NCBI RefSeq assembly: GCF_032051575.1
Contig: NZ_DAMBYD010000011.1
Span: 1 to 64,000 of the forward strand
DNA length: 64,000 nucleotides
Direction of reading: 5' to 3'
Source of the DNA: Aminipila sp032051575
GTDB lineage: Bacteria > Bacillota > Clostridia > Peptostreptococcales > Anaerovoracaceae
Part shown: positions 52,383-61,802 of the stretch, piece by piece
How positions within the stretch are numbered: the first letter of the stretch is position 1
Layout of the letters: each line of letters opens with the position of its first letter
Made by a program: the position numbers and the translations under genes
The notes under the pieces: model-generated
Databases searched by the model: none
What the model saw: the letters and a program-made list of their open reading frames with translations, nothing else
What the model was told of the DNA's origin: nothing

Positions 52383-53042
52383 ATGGTACTTTATCAACAT
52401 AATGAAAATGCAAAATCTCAAAATTTGCCTATTTCCAATAGCCTTTTTTCTAAACTACAAAAAGATATTCTTCAAGGGAAAATGCGCGCCGAAGAAAAAT
52501 TGACAGAGCAAAGCATTTGTGATAAATACAAGGTGAGCAGAACTCCTGTCCGAGAAGCATTACGACAGTTAGAAATGGAAGGTCTTATCGAAACAATCCC
52601 TAACCGTGGGGCTTTTGTAATAGGTTTTTCCACTCAGGATATGGCAGATATGTATGAACTCCGCAAGGCATATGAAGTTCAAGCAGTTAAATGGGCTATC
52701 GAGCGAATTACTGATGATGAAATGGAAGATTTAGAAGAAACGTTTGAATTCATGGAATTCTATACACAAAAAAATGATATTGATAAAATGTTAAATATTA
52801 ATACTGGATTTCATCAGTTGATTTATACGGCTTCACACAACAGAATGCTGCAGCATGTGCTTTCTTCCTATCAAATTTATATTAAGCATAGTAGAAAGCC
52901 TACACCTTATCCAGACAATTATCTTGCAGAAGTTCTAGAAGAACACCGTGCAATTTTTGAAGCATTTAAAAATAAAGATATTGAGGCTGGGGCTTTAGCT
53001 ATGAAAATACATATGGAAAGTTCCATATCCCGTTCAAAATAA
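52383..53042 (+). CDS. GntR family (FCD domain) transcriptional regulator
   Basis: 219 residues. The N-terminal winged helix reads LTEQSICDKYKVSRTPVREA and MEGLIETIPNRGAFV. The all-helical FCD ligand domain follows, with the metal/ligand set around DMYELRKAYE, NTGFHQLIY and EHRAIFEAF. GGAGG lies upstream, directly after the conserved hairpin. Probable repressor of acn-icd through TGTATACA at the acn promoter, perhaps sensing citrate or a related acid; both points are inference from context. Confidence 0.93.
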   Translation: MVLYQHNENAKSQNLPISNSLFSKLQKDILQGKMRAEEKLTEQSICDKYKVSRTPVREALRQLEMEGLIETIPNRGAFVIGFSTQDMADMYELRKAYEVQAVKWAIERITDDEMEDLEETFEFMEFYTQKNDIDKMLNINTGFHQLIYTASHNRMLQHVLSSYQIYIKHSRKPTPYPDNYLAEVLEEHRAIFEAFKNKDIEAGALAMKIHMESSISRSK

Positions 53043-53128
53043 ATGTCAAAATAGTGTATAGCTTTTATTCTAATAAACAAAATAAATAAATATCGCACAA
53101 GCTATTTCATAAAGGAGGTACATGCAAT

Positions 53129-54148
53129 ATGAAAAAAAAGATTGCAATTAATGGATTTGGTAGAATTGGAAGGTTGACCTTCAGGCGTATTTTTGATGAT
53201 GACAATTTTGAAGTTGTGGCTATTAATGATTTAAGTAAACCAGAGATGCTGGCGTATTTGCTTAAACACGACAGTGTACAAGGACAATATACGAAATACA
53301 ATATCGAATCTAACGAGGATTCTATAACTGTGGGTGATAAACAGATAAGAATTTATAAAGAACCAGATCCATCTAATTTACCTTGGAAGGCTTTAGATAT
53401 AGATATTGTTCTTGAATGTACAGGATTCTTTGCATCAAAAGAAAAATCTCAGGCACATATTAATGCAGGTGCAAAAAAAGTTTTAATTTCAGCTCCAGCT
53501 GGAAATGATCTTCCTACTATTGTTTACGGTGTAAATGAAAAGACATTAACAAAACAGGATCACATTGTTTCAGCTGCTTCTTGCACAACAAACTGCCTTG
53601 CACCAATGGCAAAAGCACTTAGTGATTATAAAGAAATACGAACAGGATTCATGACGACTATCCATGCTTATACAGGTGATCAGATGATTCTGGATGGTCC
53701 ACACAGAAAAAATGACTTCCGCCGTGCGAGAGCTGGTGCAATCAACATTGTACCAAACAGTACTGGCGCAGCCAAAGCTATTGGTCTTGTAATTCCAGAA
53801 CTGGATGGCAAACTCATCGGTTCTGCCCAGAGAGTTCCTGTAGCTAGTGGTTCCATTACAATTCTAGATGCTGTACTAAAAGATTCTTCTGAAACAGTTA
53901 CACTTGAAGGTGTTCAGTCGGCTATGAAAAAAGCTGCCAACGAGTCCTTTGGTTATACTGAGGAAGAACTTGTTTCCAGTGACATCATCGGAATGGAATA
54001 CGGTTCACTCTTTGACGCTACACAAACCCTTGTTGCAAGAAGTGGAACTGGAGTTTATGAAGTAAGAGTTGTTGCCTGGTATGATAACGAAAGCAGCTAC
54101 GTATGTCAGCTAATAAGAACCTTAAAGTATTTAAGTACACTTTTATAA
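53129..54148 (+). CDS. gap: Glyceraldehyde-3-phosphate dehydrogenase (copy 2)
   Basis: 339 residues. Catalytic Cys152 in SAASCTTNCLAP. HAYTGDQMILDGPHRKNDFRR and RVPVASGSITILDAVL mark the Gram-positive glycolytic branch. Asp34 in VVAINDLSKPEM favours NAD+. It differs clearly from copy 1, so this is not a recent duplication. AAAGGAGGT lies upstream. It stands 86 bp after gntR with a terminator behind it and is probably its own unit. Confidence 0.96.
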   Translation: MKKKIAINGFGRIGRLTFRRIFDDDNFEVVAINDLSKPEMLAYLLKHDSVQGQYTKYNIESNEDSITVGDKQIRIYKEPDPSNLPWKALDIDIVLECTGFFASKEKSQAHINAGAKKVLISAPAGNDLPTIVYGVNEKTLTKQDHIVSAASCTTNCLAPMAKALSDYKEIRTGFMTTIHAYTGDQMILDGPHRKNDFRRARAGAINIVPNSTGAAKAIGLVIPELDGKLIGSAQRVPVASGSITILDAVLKDSSETVTLEGVQSAMKKAANESFGYTEEELVSSDIIGMEYGSLFDATQTLVARSGTGVYEVRVVAWYDNESSYVCQLIRTLKYLSTLL

Positions 54149-54164
54149 AAATAAAGATAATTAT

Positions 54165-54207
54165 AAAATCGATGTGGCATTTCACTATGTTACATCGATT
54201 TTTTGTG
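54165..54207 (+). terminator. Terminator after gap copy 2
   Basis: Stem AAATCGATGT / ACATCGATTT (10 bp) closing a 16-nt loop, followed by TTTT and a T-rich stretch. Confidence 0.8.
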
Positions 54208-54235
54208 TTTTTTCACAACTTTTTTATTTTAGCTC

Positions 54236-54264
54236 TTTACTTTATTACATTAACGTGGTATATT
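54236..54264 (+). promoter_or_regulatory. Promoter of the his operon
   Basis: TTTACT (54236-54241), a 17-bp spacer and TATATT (54259-54264). A 10-bp direct repeat CGTGGTATAT (54254-54263 and 54270-54279) overlaps the -10 box and the likely start, a possible repressor site. Confidence 0.6.
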
Positions 54265-54324
54265 GTTACCGTGGTATATAAGTAAATCAAGATGACAATT
54301 AACACAGATATGGAGAAGCCTAAA

Positions 54325-55449
54325 ATGAATATAACTGAAAGTATTTTAAATAATGAAGAAAAAGCCCTTTTAAGTTTGCGGGATCTTTATGAAAACTATG
54401 GCTATTCTCAATTCAAAATGGGCAAATTTGAAGAATACGACCTATATGTTCGCAACAAAGATTTTTTACTGAGCGACAATATTATAACTTTCACAGACAC
54501 CAATGGCAAACTTATGGCACTGAAGCCTGATGTTACACTATCTATTATAAAAAACTTAAAAGAAGAGCCAGACTGCATACAAAAAATATATTATAGTGAA
54601 AACATTTACCGGGTTTCAAAAGATACCAAGACGTATAAAGAATTAATGCAGACAGGTTTAGAGTGTATTGGTGACATAGACCTTTATCATATGTGTGAGG
54701 TAATTCTGCTTGCTTCTAAAAGTCTTGAAAACATCAGTATTAATAACATTCTCGCCCTTTCTCATATGGGTATTATCTCCGAAATGCTTGAAGGTTTAAA
54801 TATTACTGCTAGTCAGGAAAAAATGGTTTTTAAATACATCAGTGAAAAGAACATTCACGGTATAGAAAATATATGTAAACAAACTGACAGTGATGAAGAA
54901 TTATGTGAAAAACTTATTGCACTGATTTCCATATACGGTTCAATGGACACAGTGATGAACAAGCTGAAAGATCTTAGTATTAATGCAAAGATGAGTAATT
55001 TTATATCAGAATTAGAAAGCATATGTAACATATTAAAACTTAACGGATTTGAAAATACACAAATTGATTTTTCCATAGTCAATGGGATGAATTACTATAA
55101 TGGCATCGTTTTTCAAGGATTCATTGATGGTATTCCTTCGGCTGTACTTTCAGGTGGACGATATGACAAGCTTATGAAAAAAATGGGTAAGCACTCAGCC
55201 GCCATCGGTTTTGCAGTGTATGTTGACCTATTGGAGTATTTGAATTACTCGCAAAAGCCCTTCGATATAGATATTGTCCTCCTGTATGATGCTGACACGG
55301 ATATTAAAGCGTTAACCCAAGTAGTGAAAGATTTAAATAGCCTTGGCCAAAGTGTCCAGGTACAAAAGTCTGTTTCTAAAGTCCTTAAATACAAAAAATT
55401 ACTTCAACTAAAAGATGGGAGGCTTGAAATCCTTGAATCAAATGATTAA
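54325..55449 (+). CDS. hisZ: ATP phosphoribosyltransferase regulatory subunit HisZ
   Basis: 374 residues from ATG 54325 (GGAG 9 nt upstream; earlier ATGs at 54292 and 54310 lack a site). Class II tRNA-synthetase-like fold related to HisRS: ALKPDVTLSIIKN, KIYYSENIYRV (motif 2 region), QTGLECIG and VLSGGRYDKLM. It cannot charge tRNA in the family and instead activates short HisG and gives histidine feedback. The frame end overlaps hisG, so the two are coupled. Confidence 0.93.
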   Translation: MNITESILNNEEKALLSLRDLYENYGYSQFKMGKFEEYDLYVRNKDFLLSDNIITFTDTNGKLMALKPDVTLSIIKNLKEEPDCIQKIYYSENIYRVSKDTKTYKELMQTGLECIGDIDLYHMCEVILLASKSLENISINNILALSHMGIISEMLEGLNITASQEKMVFKYISEKNIHGIENICKQTDSDEELCEKLIALISIYGSMDTVMNKLKDLSINAKMSNFISELESICNILKLNGFENTQIDFSIVNGMNYYNGIVFQGFIDGIPSAVLSGGRYDKLMKKMGKHSAAIGFAVYVDLLEYLNYSQKPFDIDIVLLYDADTDIKALTQVVKDLNSLGQSVQVQKSVSKVLKYKKLLQLKDGRLEILESND

Positions 55450-56071
55450 TGTAGCTCTGCCAAAAGGCAGACTTGGTGAAAAAGTATATAAAATGTTTGA
55501 AGCTGCAGGATACCCCTGCCCTTCTATCGATGATAACAATAGGAAGTTAATCTTTGAAAATAAAGAAGCAGGCATCCGTTATTTTTGGGTGAAACCTTCT
55601 GATGTCGCGATTTATGTAGAAAGGGGTGCTGCTGATATAGGGGTTGCAGGTAAAGATATTTTAATAGAATACACACCTGATGTTTATGAACTTCTTGATT
55701 TAAATATTGGGAAATGTCGTATGGCAGTAGCTGCCAAAAAGGATTTTAGAGATAATACGGACAGAACTCTTCGAGTAGCAACTAAATTTAAGAACATTGC
55801 AAGGGAATACTACAGTAAGCAATGTCGTGACATTGATATAATAAAGCTTAACGGGTCCATTGAGCTGGCTCCCATTTTAAACCTTTCAGATGTCATCGTT
55901 GATATCGTTGAAACAGGAACAACATTAAGAGAAAATAATCTAGAGCCTATTGAAACCATTATTCCTATAAGTGCTCGGCTTATTGCAAACAAGGCCAGTT
56001 TTAAGTTCAAAAGCGGACAAATTGAAACCCTTTGTAACGAAGTAAAGCTACAATGTCCAAAACCAGAATAA
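55433..56071 (+). CDS. hisG: ATP phosphoribosyltransferase, short form (HisG)
   Basis: About 212 residues, first step of histidine synthesis. INVALPKGRLGEKVYKMF starts the domain; GAADIGVAGKDIL and DVIVDIVETGTTLRENNL (PRPP-binding) are diagnostic. The short form lacks the ACT-like regulatory domain and needs HisZ, encoded just upstream. Start choice: TTG 55433 lies 10 nt after GGGAGG; ATG 55442 would be 19 nt away but fits homologue starts. The overlap with hisZ is 17 bp. Confidence 0.95.
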   Translation: MNQMINVALPKGRLGEKVYKMFEAAGYPCPSIDDNNRKLIFENKEAGIRYFWVKPSDVAIYVERGAADIGVAGKDILIEYTPDVYELLDLNIGKCRMAVAAKKDFRDNTDRTLRVATKFKNIAREYYSKQCRDIDIIKLNGSIELAPILNLSDVIVDIVETGTTLRENNLEPIETIIPISARLIANKASFKFKSGQIETLCNEVKLQCPKPE

Positions 56072-56083
56072 GGAGATTAGTAC

Positions 56084-57355
56084 ATGATTAAGATTTTAAA
56101 ATATAGCGATACCAATAATGCAAATATTTTTGCCAGAGAAATATTCTCTTCAGGAGTGGAAGAAACTGTCTCTGTAATAATTAAAAATGTAAAAGAAAAG
56201 AAAGACTCTGCCTTATTGGAGTATTGTGCGAAATTTGACGGAACTGCACCTGAATACTTAGAAGTTTCACAGAATGAAATACAAGAGGCCTTTGACTCTA
56301 TTGATGAAAAATTTATTAGTATCCTTAGAAAAGCTGCTGAAAATATTACAGCTTTTCACAGAAGACAAGTTTGCAACAGCTTTATTCTCAACGAAACCAA
56401 TGGGATAGTTATAGGTCAGAAAGTTATCCCCCTTGATAAAGTCGGTCTTTATATCCCTGGAGGCACTGCTACCTACCCTTCCTCTGTGCTTATGAATTGT
56501 CTTCCTGCAAAGCTGGCTGGAGTAAAAGAGATCATTATGGTTACTCCTGCAAAGAGCGGTCAAATTAATCCTATTATTTTAGTTGCAGCAAAAATAGCCG
56601 GAGTGGATAGAATTTTTAAAATTGGCGGTGCTCAGGCCGTAGCAGCATTGGCTTATGGTACTGAAACTATACCTAAAGTTGATAAAATAGTTGGCCCAGG
56701 TAATGCCTTTGTGGCGGAAGCTAAAAAACAGGTATTTGGTATGGTTGACATTGATATGATTGCTGGTCCAAGTGAAATTCTTGTTGTTGCAGATAAAACA
56801 TGTAATCCAAAGTATATGGCTGCTGATATGCTGTCACAAGCTGAGCACGACAAAATGGCTAGTGCCGTTTTAGTCACAGACTGTCCGGAGCTTGCAGAAG
56901 CTGTCAGCTTAGAAATAGAACGTCAGCTTGCACTTCTGCCTCGGGAAGAAATTGCCCGTACGTCCATAGAAAACAACGGTAAAATTATTATAACCAATAC
57001 AATTGAAACTGCAATTGAAATTGCCAATGCAATCGCACCAGAGCACTTAGAACTATGTGTAGACAACCCTTTTGACTATTTAGACAGCATACGTCATGCA
57101 GGTTCAGTCTTTATGGGGAAAAATTGTCCTGAAGCGTTGGGTGATTATTTTGCAGGGCCTAACCACACACTCCCAACAAGTGGTACTGCTAGATTTTCAA
57201 GCCCCCTATCCGTAGATGATTTTGTAAAAAAATACCAGTATACATATTATACAAAAGACGCTCTTTCCAAAGTAGCTGATGATATCGCTTATTTTGCAGA
57301 AAAAGAAGGCCTCTCTGCACACGCAAGAAGTGTTTCAGTCCGCTTTGAAGACTAA
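56084..57355 (+). CDS. hisD: Histidinol dehydrogenase
   Basis: 423 residues. Last two steps, histidinol to histidine with two NAD+. VGLYIPGGTATYPSSVLMNC, FKIGGAQAVAALAYGTETIP, DMIAGPSEILVVAD and SQAEHDKMASAVLVT (zinc His/Gln) are signatures. APEHLELCV and GPNHTLPTSGTARF carry the remaining catalytic residues. GGAG lies upstream. Confidence 0.98.
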   Translation: MIKILKYSDTNNANIFAREIFSSGVEETVSVIIKNVKEKKDSALLEYCAKFDGTAPEYLEVSQNEIQEAFDSIDEKFISILRKAAENITAFHRRQVCNSFILNETNGIVIGQKVIPLDKVGLYIPGGTATYPSSVLMNCLPAKLAGVKEIIMVTPAKSGQINPIILVAAKIAGVDRIFKIGGAQAVAALAYGTETIPKVDKIVGPGNAFVAEAKKQVFGMVDIDMIAGPSEILVVADKTCNPKYMAADMLSQAEHDKMASAVLVTDCPELAEAVSLEIERQLALLPREEIARTSIENNGKIIITNTIETAIEIANAIAPEHLELCVDNPFDYLDSIRHAGSVFMGKNCPEALGDYFAGPNHTLPTSGTARFSSPLSVDDFVKKYQYTYYTKDALSKVADDIAYFAEKEGLSAHARSVSVRFED

Positions 57356-57367
57356 GGTGGTGCTGAA

Positions 57368-58450
57368 ATGAGTAAATTTTTAAATGCAAAATATCAGGGA
57401 CTCGAAACTTATACCCCAGGCGAACAACCCCAAGATATGCAGTATATAAAACTGAATACCAATGAATCCCCTTTCCCTCCGGCTCCAAGTGTTCTTGATG
57501 CAATAAATAGTCAGGAAATAGAAAAGCTTCGGCTTTATTCAGATCCCGAATGTAAGGTATTAACGAATAAACTAGCACAGTTATATGGGATATTGCCACA
57601 GCAGCTATACTTTTCAAATGGTTCTGATGATATTTTAAACTTTGCTTTTATGGCATTTTCAGGTAATGGTACAGAAGCGGCTTTCCCCGATATAAGCTAT
57701 GGCTTTTATAAAGTATTTGCTAACCTGCATGGTATATCTCATAAAGAAATTCCTTTAAAAGAAGATTTCTTAATTGATTATAGGGATTATTGCAGCCTAA
57801 ATAAATTTATTGTAATTGCCAATCCCAATGCCCCAACTGGATTAACCTTATCTCTTTCACAGATTGAAGAAATAGTAAAAACAAATCCCAATAATGTAGT
57901 AGTAATTGACGAAGCATATGTTGACTTTGGAGCAGAATCCTGCTATCCCCTAATAAATTCCTATGATAATCTTTTAGTCATTCAAACGTTTTCCAAATCC
58001 CGTTCAATGGCAGGAGCTCGTTTGGGGTTTGCCTTAGGTTCTACAGGACTTATTGACGACCTGAATAAAATTAAATATTCTACCAACCCATACAACATTA
58101 ACCGAATGACACTTGTTGCTGGAGAAGCCACCATTCGAGCCAATGATTATTACATGGAAAAATGCAAAATAATAGCTGAGAATAGAGAGTACACAACAGA
58201 AGAACTTACAAAACTGGGATTTACAGTAATTCCTTCAAAGGCAAATTTTATATTGGCTAAACACGCAGATATGGAAGGGAAGTACGTATATGAAGAGTTG
58301 AAAAAAAATGGTATCTTAATTCGCCATTTTACTGCTCCACGTATTAAAGATTTCAACCGCATCACCATTGGAACTAAAGAAGAAATGGACGTTTTTTTAA
58401 GTACATTAAAAAAAATAATAAATGAAAGGCGACAAAATGAGAATCAGTAG
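57368..58450 (+). CDS. hisC: Histidinol-phosphate aminotransferase
   Basis: 360 residues, fold type I PLP enzyme. IKLNTNESPFPP at the N-terminus, NPNAPTG, VVIDEAYVDF and the PLP lysine in TFSKSRSMAGARLGFALG are typical of HisC. AAGGTGGTG lies before the ATG. It overlaps hisB by 14 bp. Confidence 0.97.
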   Translation: MSKFLNAKYQGLETYTPGEQPQDMQYIKLNTNESPFPPAPSVLDAINSQEIEKLRLYSDPECKVLTNKLAQLYGILPQQLYFSNGSDDILNFAFMAFSGNGTEAAFPDISYGFYKVFANLHGISHKEIPLKEDFLIDYRDYCSLNKFIVIANPNAPTGLTLSLSQIEEIVKTNPNNVVVIDEAYVDFGAESCYPLINSYDNLLVIQTFSKSRSMAGARLGFALGSTGLIDDLNKIKYSTNPYNINRMTLVAGEATIRANDYYMEKCKIIAENREYTTEELTKLGFTVIPSKANFILAKHADMEGKYVYEELKKNGILIRHFTAPRIKDFNRITIGTKEEMDVFLSTLKKIINERRQNENQ

Positions 58451-59027
58451 AATAAATCGAAAAACTGCTGAAACAGATATTCAGCTGAACCTTAATATAG
58501 ACGGAACGAGCAAAAGTAACATTTCAACTGGCTGTGGCTTTCTAGATCACATGCTTATACTATTTGCCCGTCATGGACATTTTGATTTAACTATAAAATG
58601 TATAGGTGACACTTATGTAGATGATCACCATACTGTAGAGGATATTGCCATCTGCCTTGGAACAGCTTTTGCAGAGGCTCTTGGAGGCATGCGTGGCATT
58701 AACCGTTATGGAAACATTATCCTTCCCATGGATGAGGCCCTTATTCTTTGTGCTTTAGATATTTCTGGAAGAAGCTTTCTTTCTTATGAACTTCAAATTC
58801 CATCGGAAAAAGTAGGTACATTTGACACCCAGTTAGTTGAAGAATTCTTTTTAGCTTTTATTCGTAAAGCTAATATGACATTACATATCAAACAACTTTC
58901 TGGCAGCAACAGCCACCATATAATTGAAGGTACTTTTAAGGCCTTTGCAAAAACTCTTTCGCAAGCCGTTAAAATTAATGAAGCTTATAAAGATGAAATC
59001 CCCTCTACAAAAGGAGTATTAGTATGA
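58437..59027 (+). CDS. hisB: Imidazoleglycerol-phosphate dehydratase
   Basis: 196 residues, monofunctional. GCGFLDHMLILFARHG and DDHHTVEDIAICLG hold the two manganese sites, repeated in the second half as VEEFFLAFI and SHHIIEGTFKAFAKTL. The histidinol-phosphatase domain of the bifunctional enterobacterial HisB is absent. I chose ATG 58437 because AAAGGCG lies 7 nt upstream; ATG 58422 has none. Confidence 0.97.
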   Translation: MRISRINRKTAETDIQLNLNIDGTSKSNISTGCGFLDHMLILFARHGHFDLTIKCIGDTYVDDHHTVEDIAICLGTAFAEALGGMRGINRYGNIILPMDEALILCALDISGRSFLSYELQIPSEKVGTFDTQLVEEFFLAFIRKANMTLHIKQLSGSNSHHIIEGTFKAFAKTLSQAVKINEAYKDEIPSTKGVLV

Positions 59028-59647
59028 TAGTAATAATAGATTATGGAGTGGGTAACCTCTTTTCTTTAAAAAGTTCCCTTCAAGCAATTAGCAAAGAAGT
59101 TATTATCACCGGGGATAAAGAAATTATTAAAAAAGCAGATAAAATTATACTGCCTGGTGTAGGTGCCTTTTGCGATGCTGCTCAAAAGCTAAAAGAAAGT
59201 GGACTTGATAGATTAATAAAAGATGAAGTGAAAAAAGGAAAACCTTTAATGGGTATATGCTTAGGTATGCAGCTTCTTTTCGAAAAAAGTTATGAATATG
59301 GGCAGCATATTGGTTTAGGTCTGATTAAAGGCAGTGTCAAACCTATTCAAGAAGTCATTCCTGAACATTATAAAATACCCCATATTGGCTGGAATGCTCT
59401 TCATTTTCCCCATAATAAAGAAAAAAACCCTATTTTTAAATATACAAAAGAAAATGACTGCGTTTATTTTGTTCACTCTTATTATGCTGTCGATTGTAAT
59501 GATGCCATCATTGCAACTGCTGAATACGGTAATGAGTTAACTGCGGCTGTGGCCTGTAATAACGTATACGGTTGTCAATTTCACCCTGAAAAAAGTGGTG
59601 ATGTAGGTCTTAATATTTTAAAAGCATTTTGTGAGATTGGAGATTAA
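59024..59647 (+). CDS. hisH: Imidazole glycerol phosphate synthase glutaminase subunit HisH
   Basis: 207 residues. Class I glutaminase: IIDYGVGNLFSLKSSLQAI at the N-terminus, LPGVGAF for the oxyanion strand, catalytic Cys in MGICLGMQLLFE, and His/Glu in GCQFHPEKSG. It hands ammonia to HisF. The ATG overlaps the hisB stop by 4 bp (ATGA). Confidence 0.97.
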   Translation: MIVIIDYGVGNLFSLKSSLQAISKEVIITGDKEIIKKADKIILPGVGAFCDAAQKLKESGLDRLIKDEVKKGKPLMGICLGMQLLFEKSYEYGQHIGLGLIKGSVKPIQEVIPEHYKIPHIGWNALHFPHNKEKNPIFKYTKENDCVYFVHSYYAVDCNDAIIATAEYGNELTAAVACNNVYGCQFHPEKSGDVGLNILKAFCEIGD

Positions 59648-59649
59648 TA

Positions 59650-60366
59650 ATGAATATATACCCTGCTATAGATTTATATGAAGGCGCAGCTGTACGGTTA
59701 TTTAAAGGTGATTACAAACAAATGACCATATATGATCAAAACCCTGTCAATACTGCTAAAAATTTTGAAGCTCAGGGGGCTTCTTTTCTTCACATAGTAG
59801 ACCTAGAGGGTGCCAAAAATGGAATAACCACTAATTTTCAAGTTATAAAGAAGATTGTTGAAAACGTAACCCTTTTTACACAATTAGGCGGAGGTATCCG
59901 CGACATAGAAACGATAGATAAATATTTTTCTATCGGAGTTAACCGTATAATCATTGGTACTGCAGCTATTACAGATAAATCGTTTCTTCAAGAAGCGGTT
60001 AAAAGATATGGAGAAAGAATCGCTGTTGGGGTGGATATAAAAGAGGAAAAAGCAGCTATAAAGGGCTGGACAGAACTCTCTGATTACAGCTGTGAAGAAT
60101 TCTGCCAACAGATGCAGGACATTGGAGTCCAAACTATTATTTGTACAGATATTTCAAAAGATGGAACTATGAAAGGAACTAATCTAAAATTATATAGCCG
60201 GCTTTCCCAAACTTATTCCATAAATGTAATTGCATCTGGTGGTGTTTCAAGCCTAGAGGATATCAAAGCACTATCTAAAATGGACATTTATGGTGCTATA
60301 CTCGGAAAAGCATTGTATACTGGTGCAGTTGACTTATCTACAGCAATTGAAGCTGCAAGTGCATGA
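59650..60366 (+). CDS. hisA: ProFAR isomerase HisA
   Basis: 238 residues, (beta-alpha)8 barrel. PAIDLYEGAAVRLFKGDY carries the first catalytic Asp, with QLGGGIRDIETI, VGVDIKEEKAAIKGW and TDISKDGTMKGTN (second Asp) after it. SGGVSSLEDI is the second phosphate site. Between hisH and hisF, as in most his operons. Confidence 0.97.
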   Translation: MNIYPAIDLYEGAAVRLFKGDYKQMTIYDQNPVNTAKNFEAQGASFLHIVDLEGAKNGITTNFQVIKKIVENVTLFTQLGGGIRDIETIDKYFSIGVNRIIIGTAAITDKSFLQEAVKRYGERIAVGVDIKEEKAAIKGWTELSDYSCEEFCQQMQDIGVQTIICTDISKDGTMKGTNLKLYSRLSQTYSINVIASGGVSSLEDIKALSKMDIYGAILGKALYTGAVDLSTAIEAASA

Positions 60367-60379
60367 AAGGAGCGCACAT

Positions 60380-61135
60380 ATGATTACGAAACGAATTATC
60401 CCCTGTCTTGACGTAAAAAATGGCAGAGTGGTAAAAGGAGTCAACTTTGAAGGTCTCACAGATGTTTCTTCCCCAGTAGCGCTTGCAAAATATTATTCTG
60501 ATAATGGTGCTGATGAACTGGTTTTTTATGATATAACTGCTACTTCAGAGAATAGATCACTTTTCACTGATATTCTGTGTCAGGTTGCAGAATGTATTTT
60601 TATTCCCCTGACAGTAGGCGGAGGTATTAACAGTATAGAAGATTTTGACCGGGTTTTGAAATGTGGTGCCGACAAAGTAAGTGTAAATTCCGGTGCTATA
60701 AAAAATCCTGTTCTTATACACCAGGCAGCTCTTAAATATGGAAACCAGTGCGTTGTTCTTTCCGTAGACATAAAACGGGTAAATGGAAAATTTACAGTTT
60801 TTTCTAAAGGTGGACGGGAAAATACAGGAATGGATGCCATTGAGTGGATAAAAAAATGTGTTACTGATGGAGCTGGAGAAATAGTCGTCAACAGCATTGA
60901 TACAGATGGCGTAAAAAACGGGTTTGATTTAGAAATGCTGGGGGCCATATGCGATGAAGTTAATGTTCCTGTAATTGCATCTGGAGGTGCAGGCAGTATA
61001 AAGGACTATACTAAGTTATTTAAAACTCTACCGAAAGTAGATGCAGGACTTGCTGCCTCTATATTCCATTTTGACGAAGTAAAAATTTGTAATTTAAAAT
61101 CAGAGTTAGCTAAAAACGGCATTACCGTTAGATAA
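60380..61135 (+). CDS. hisF: Imidazole glycerol phosphate synthase cyclase subunit HisF
   Basis: 251 residues, (beta-alpha)8 barrel partner of HisH. IIPCLDVKNGRVVKGVNF holds the catalytic Asp; LTVGGGINSIEDF, DKVSVNSGAI, NSIDTDGVKNGFD (second Asp) and IASGGAGSIKDY follow. I chose ATG 60380 because AAAGGAG lies 8 nt upstream; the frame is open further upstream within hisA. Family length is about 250. Confidence 0.97.
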   Translation: MITKRIIPCLDVKNGRVVKGVNFEGLTDVSSPVALAKYYSDNGADELVFYDITATSENRSLFTDILCQVAECIFIPLTVGGGINSIEDFDRVLKCGADKVSVNSGAIKNPVLIHQAALKYGNQCVVLSVDIKRVNGKFTVFSKGGRENTGMDAIEWIKKCVTDGAGEIVVNSIDTDGVKNGFDLEMLGAICDEVNVPVIASGGAGSIKDYTKLFKTLPKVDAGLAASIFHFDEVKICNLKSELAKNGITVR

Positions 61136-61151
61136 CTGAAGGAGAATATTT

Positions 61152-61802
61152 ATGTTTAACTTAAATGAAATAAAATTTGATGAAAAAGGTTTAATTCCTG
61201 CCGTTGTCATTGACGCAGAAACAAAAAAAGTATTAACAGTAGCCTATATGAATAAAGACAGCCTGAAAATATCCATGGAAAAAGGTCTTACCTGTTTTTG
61301 GAGTCGATCAAGACAACAATTATGGCTTAAAGGAGAAACATCAGGGAATTATCAACATATTGTCAGTATTCAAACAGACTGTGACAAAGATGCACTTACT
61401 GTTTATGTAAAAAAGGATGGGCCAGCCTGCCACCTTGGTACAGACTCCTGTTTTAGTGATTTTGTTTATATGAATCAAGAGGAAATTCCTTTCACCCTTG
61501 AGGGTTTAATGGAACTTATAAGAAATCGAAAAATAAAGACATCGGAAGGTTCTTATACAACGTATCTTTTTGAAAAAGGTATAGATAAAATGCTGAAAAA
61601 AATAGGCGAAGAATCCACAGAAGTAATTATCGCTGCAAAATCACAAGATAAAAAAGAAACGATATATGAAATTGCGGACCTTACCTACCACATGATGGTA
61701 CTCATGATTGAAATGGGTATTTCTCTGGATGATATTCACAAAGAATTAGCATCCCGCCATGTAATTGATAAAAAAATAAAACAAGAGAAAATGACAAAAT
61801 GA
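61152..61802 (+). CDS. hisIE: Bifunctional phosphoribosyl-AMP cyclohydrolase / phosphoribosyl-ATP pyrophosphatase
   Basis: 216 residues, HisI-HisE fusion. The N-terminal cyclohydrolase has FWSRSRQQLWLKGETSGN, IQTDCDKDA and GPACHLGTDSCF (zinc Cys and Mg residues). From about residue 115 the MazG-like pyrophosphatase has MLKKIGEESTEVIIAAK and ETIYEIADLTYH. It catalyses steps 2 and 3. It is the last gene; its stop codon sits in the terminator palindrome. Confidence 0.96.
   Translation: MFNLNEIKFDEKGLIPAVVIDAETKKVLTVAYMNKDSLKISMEKGLTCFWSRSRQQLWLKGETSGNYQHIVSIQTDCDKDALTVYVKKDGPACHLGTDSCFSDFVYMNQEEIPFTLEGLMELIRNRKIKTSEGSYTTYLFEKGIDKMLKKIGEESTEVIIAAKSQDKKETIYEIADLTYHMMVLMIEMGISLDDIHKELASRHVIDKKIKQEKMTK

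Noticed and set aside
55442..56071. HisG as a truncated gene
   Set aside because: About 210 residues is normal for the short form that works with HisZ, which is encoded directly upstream.
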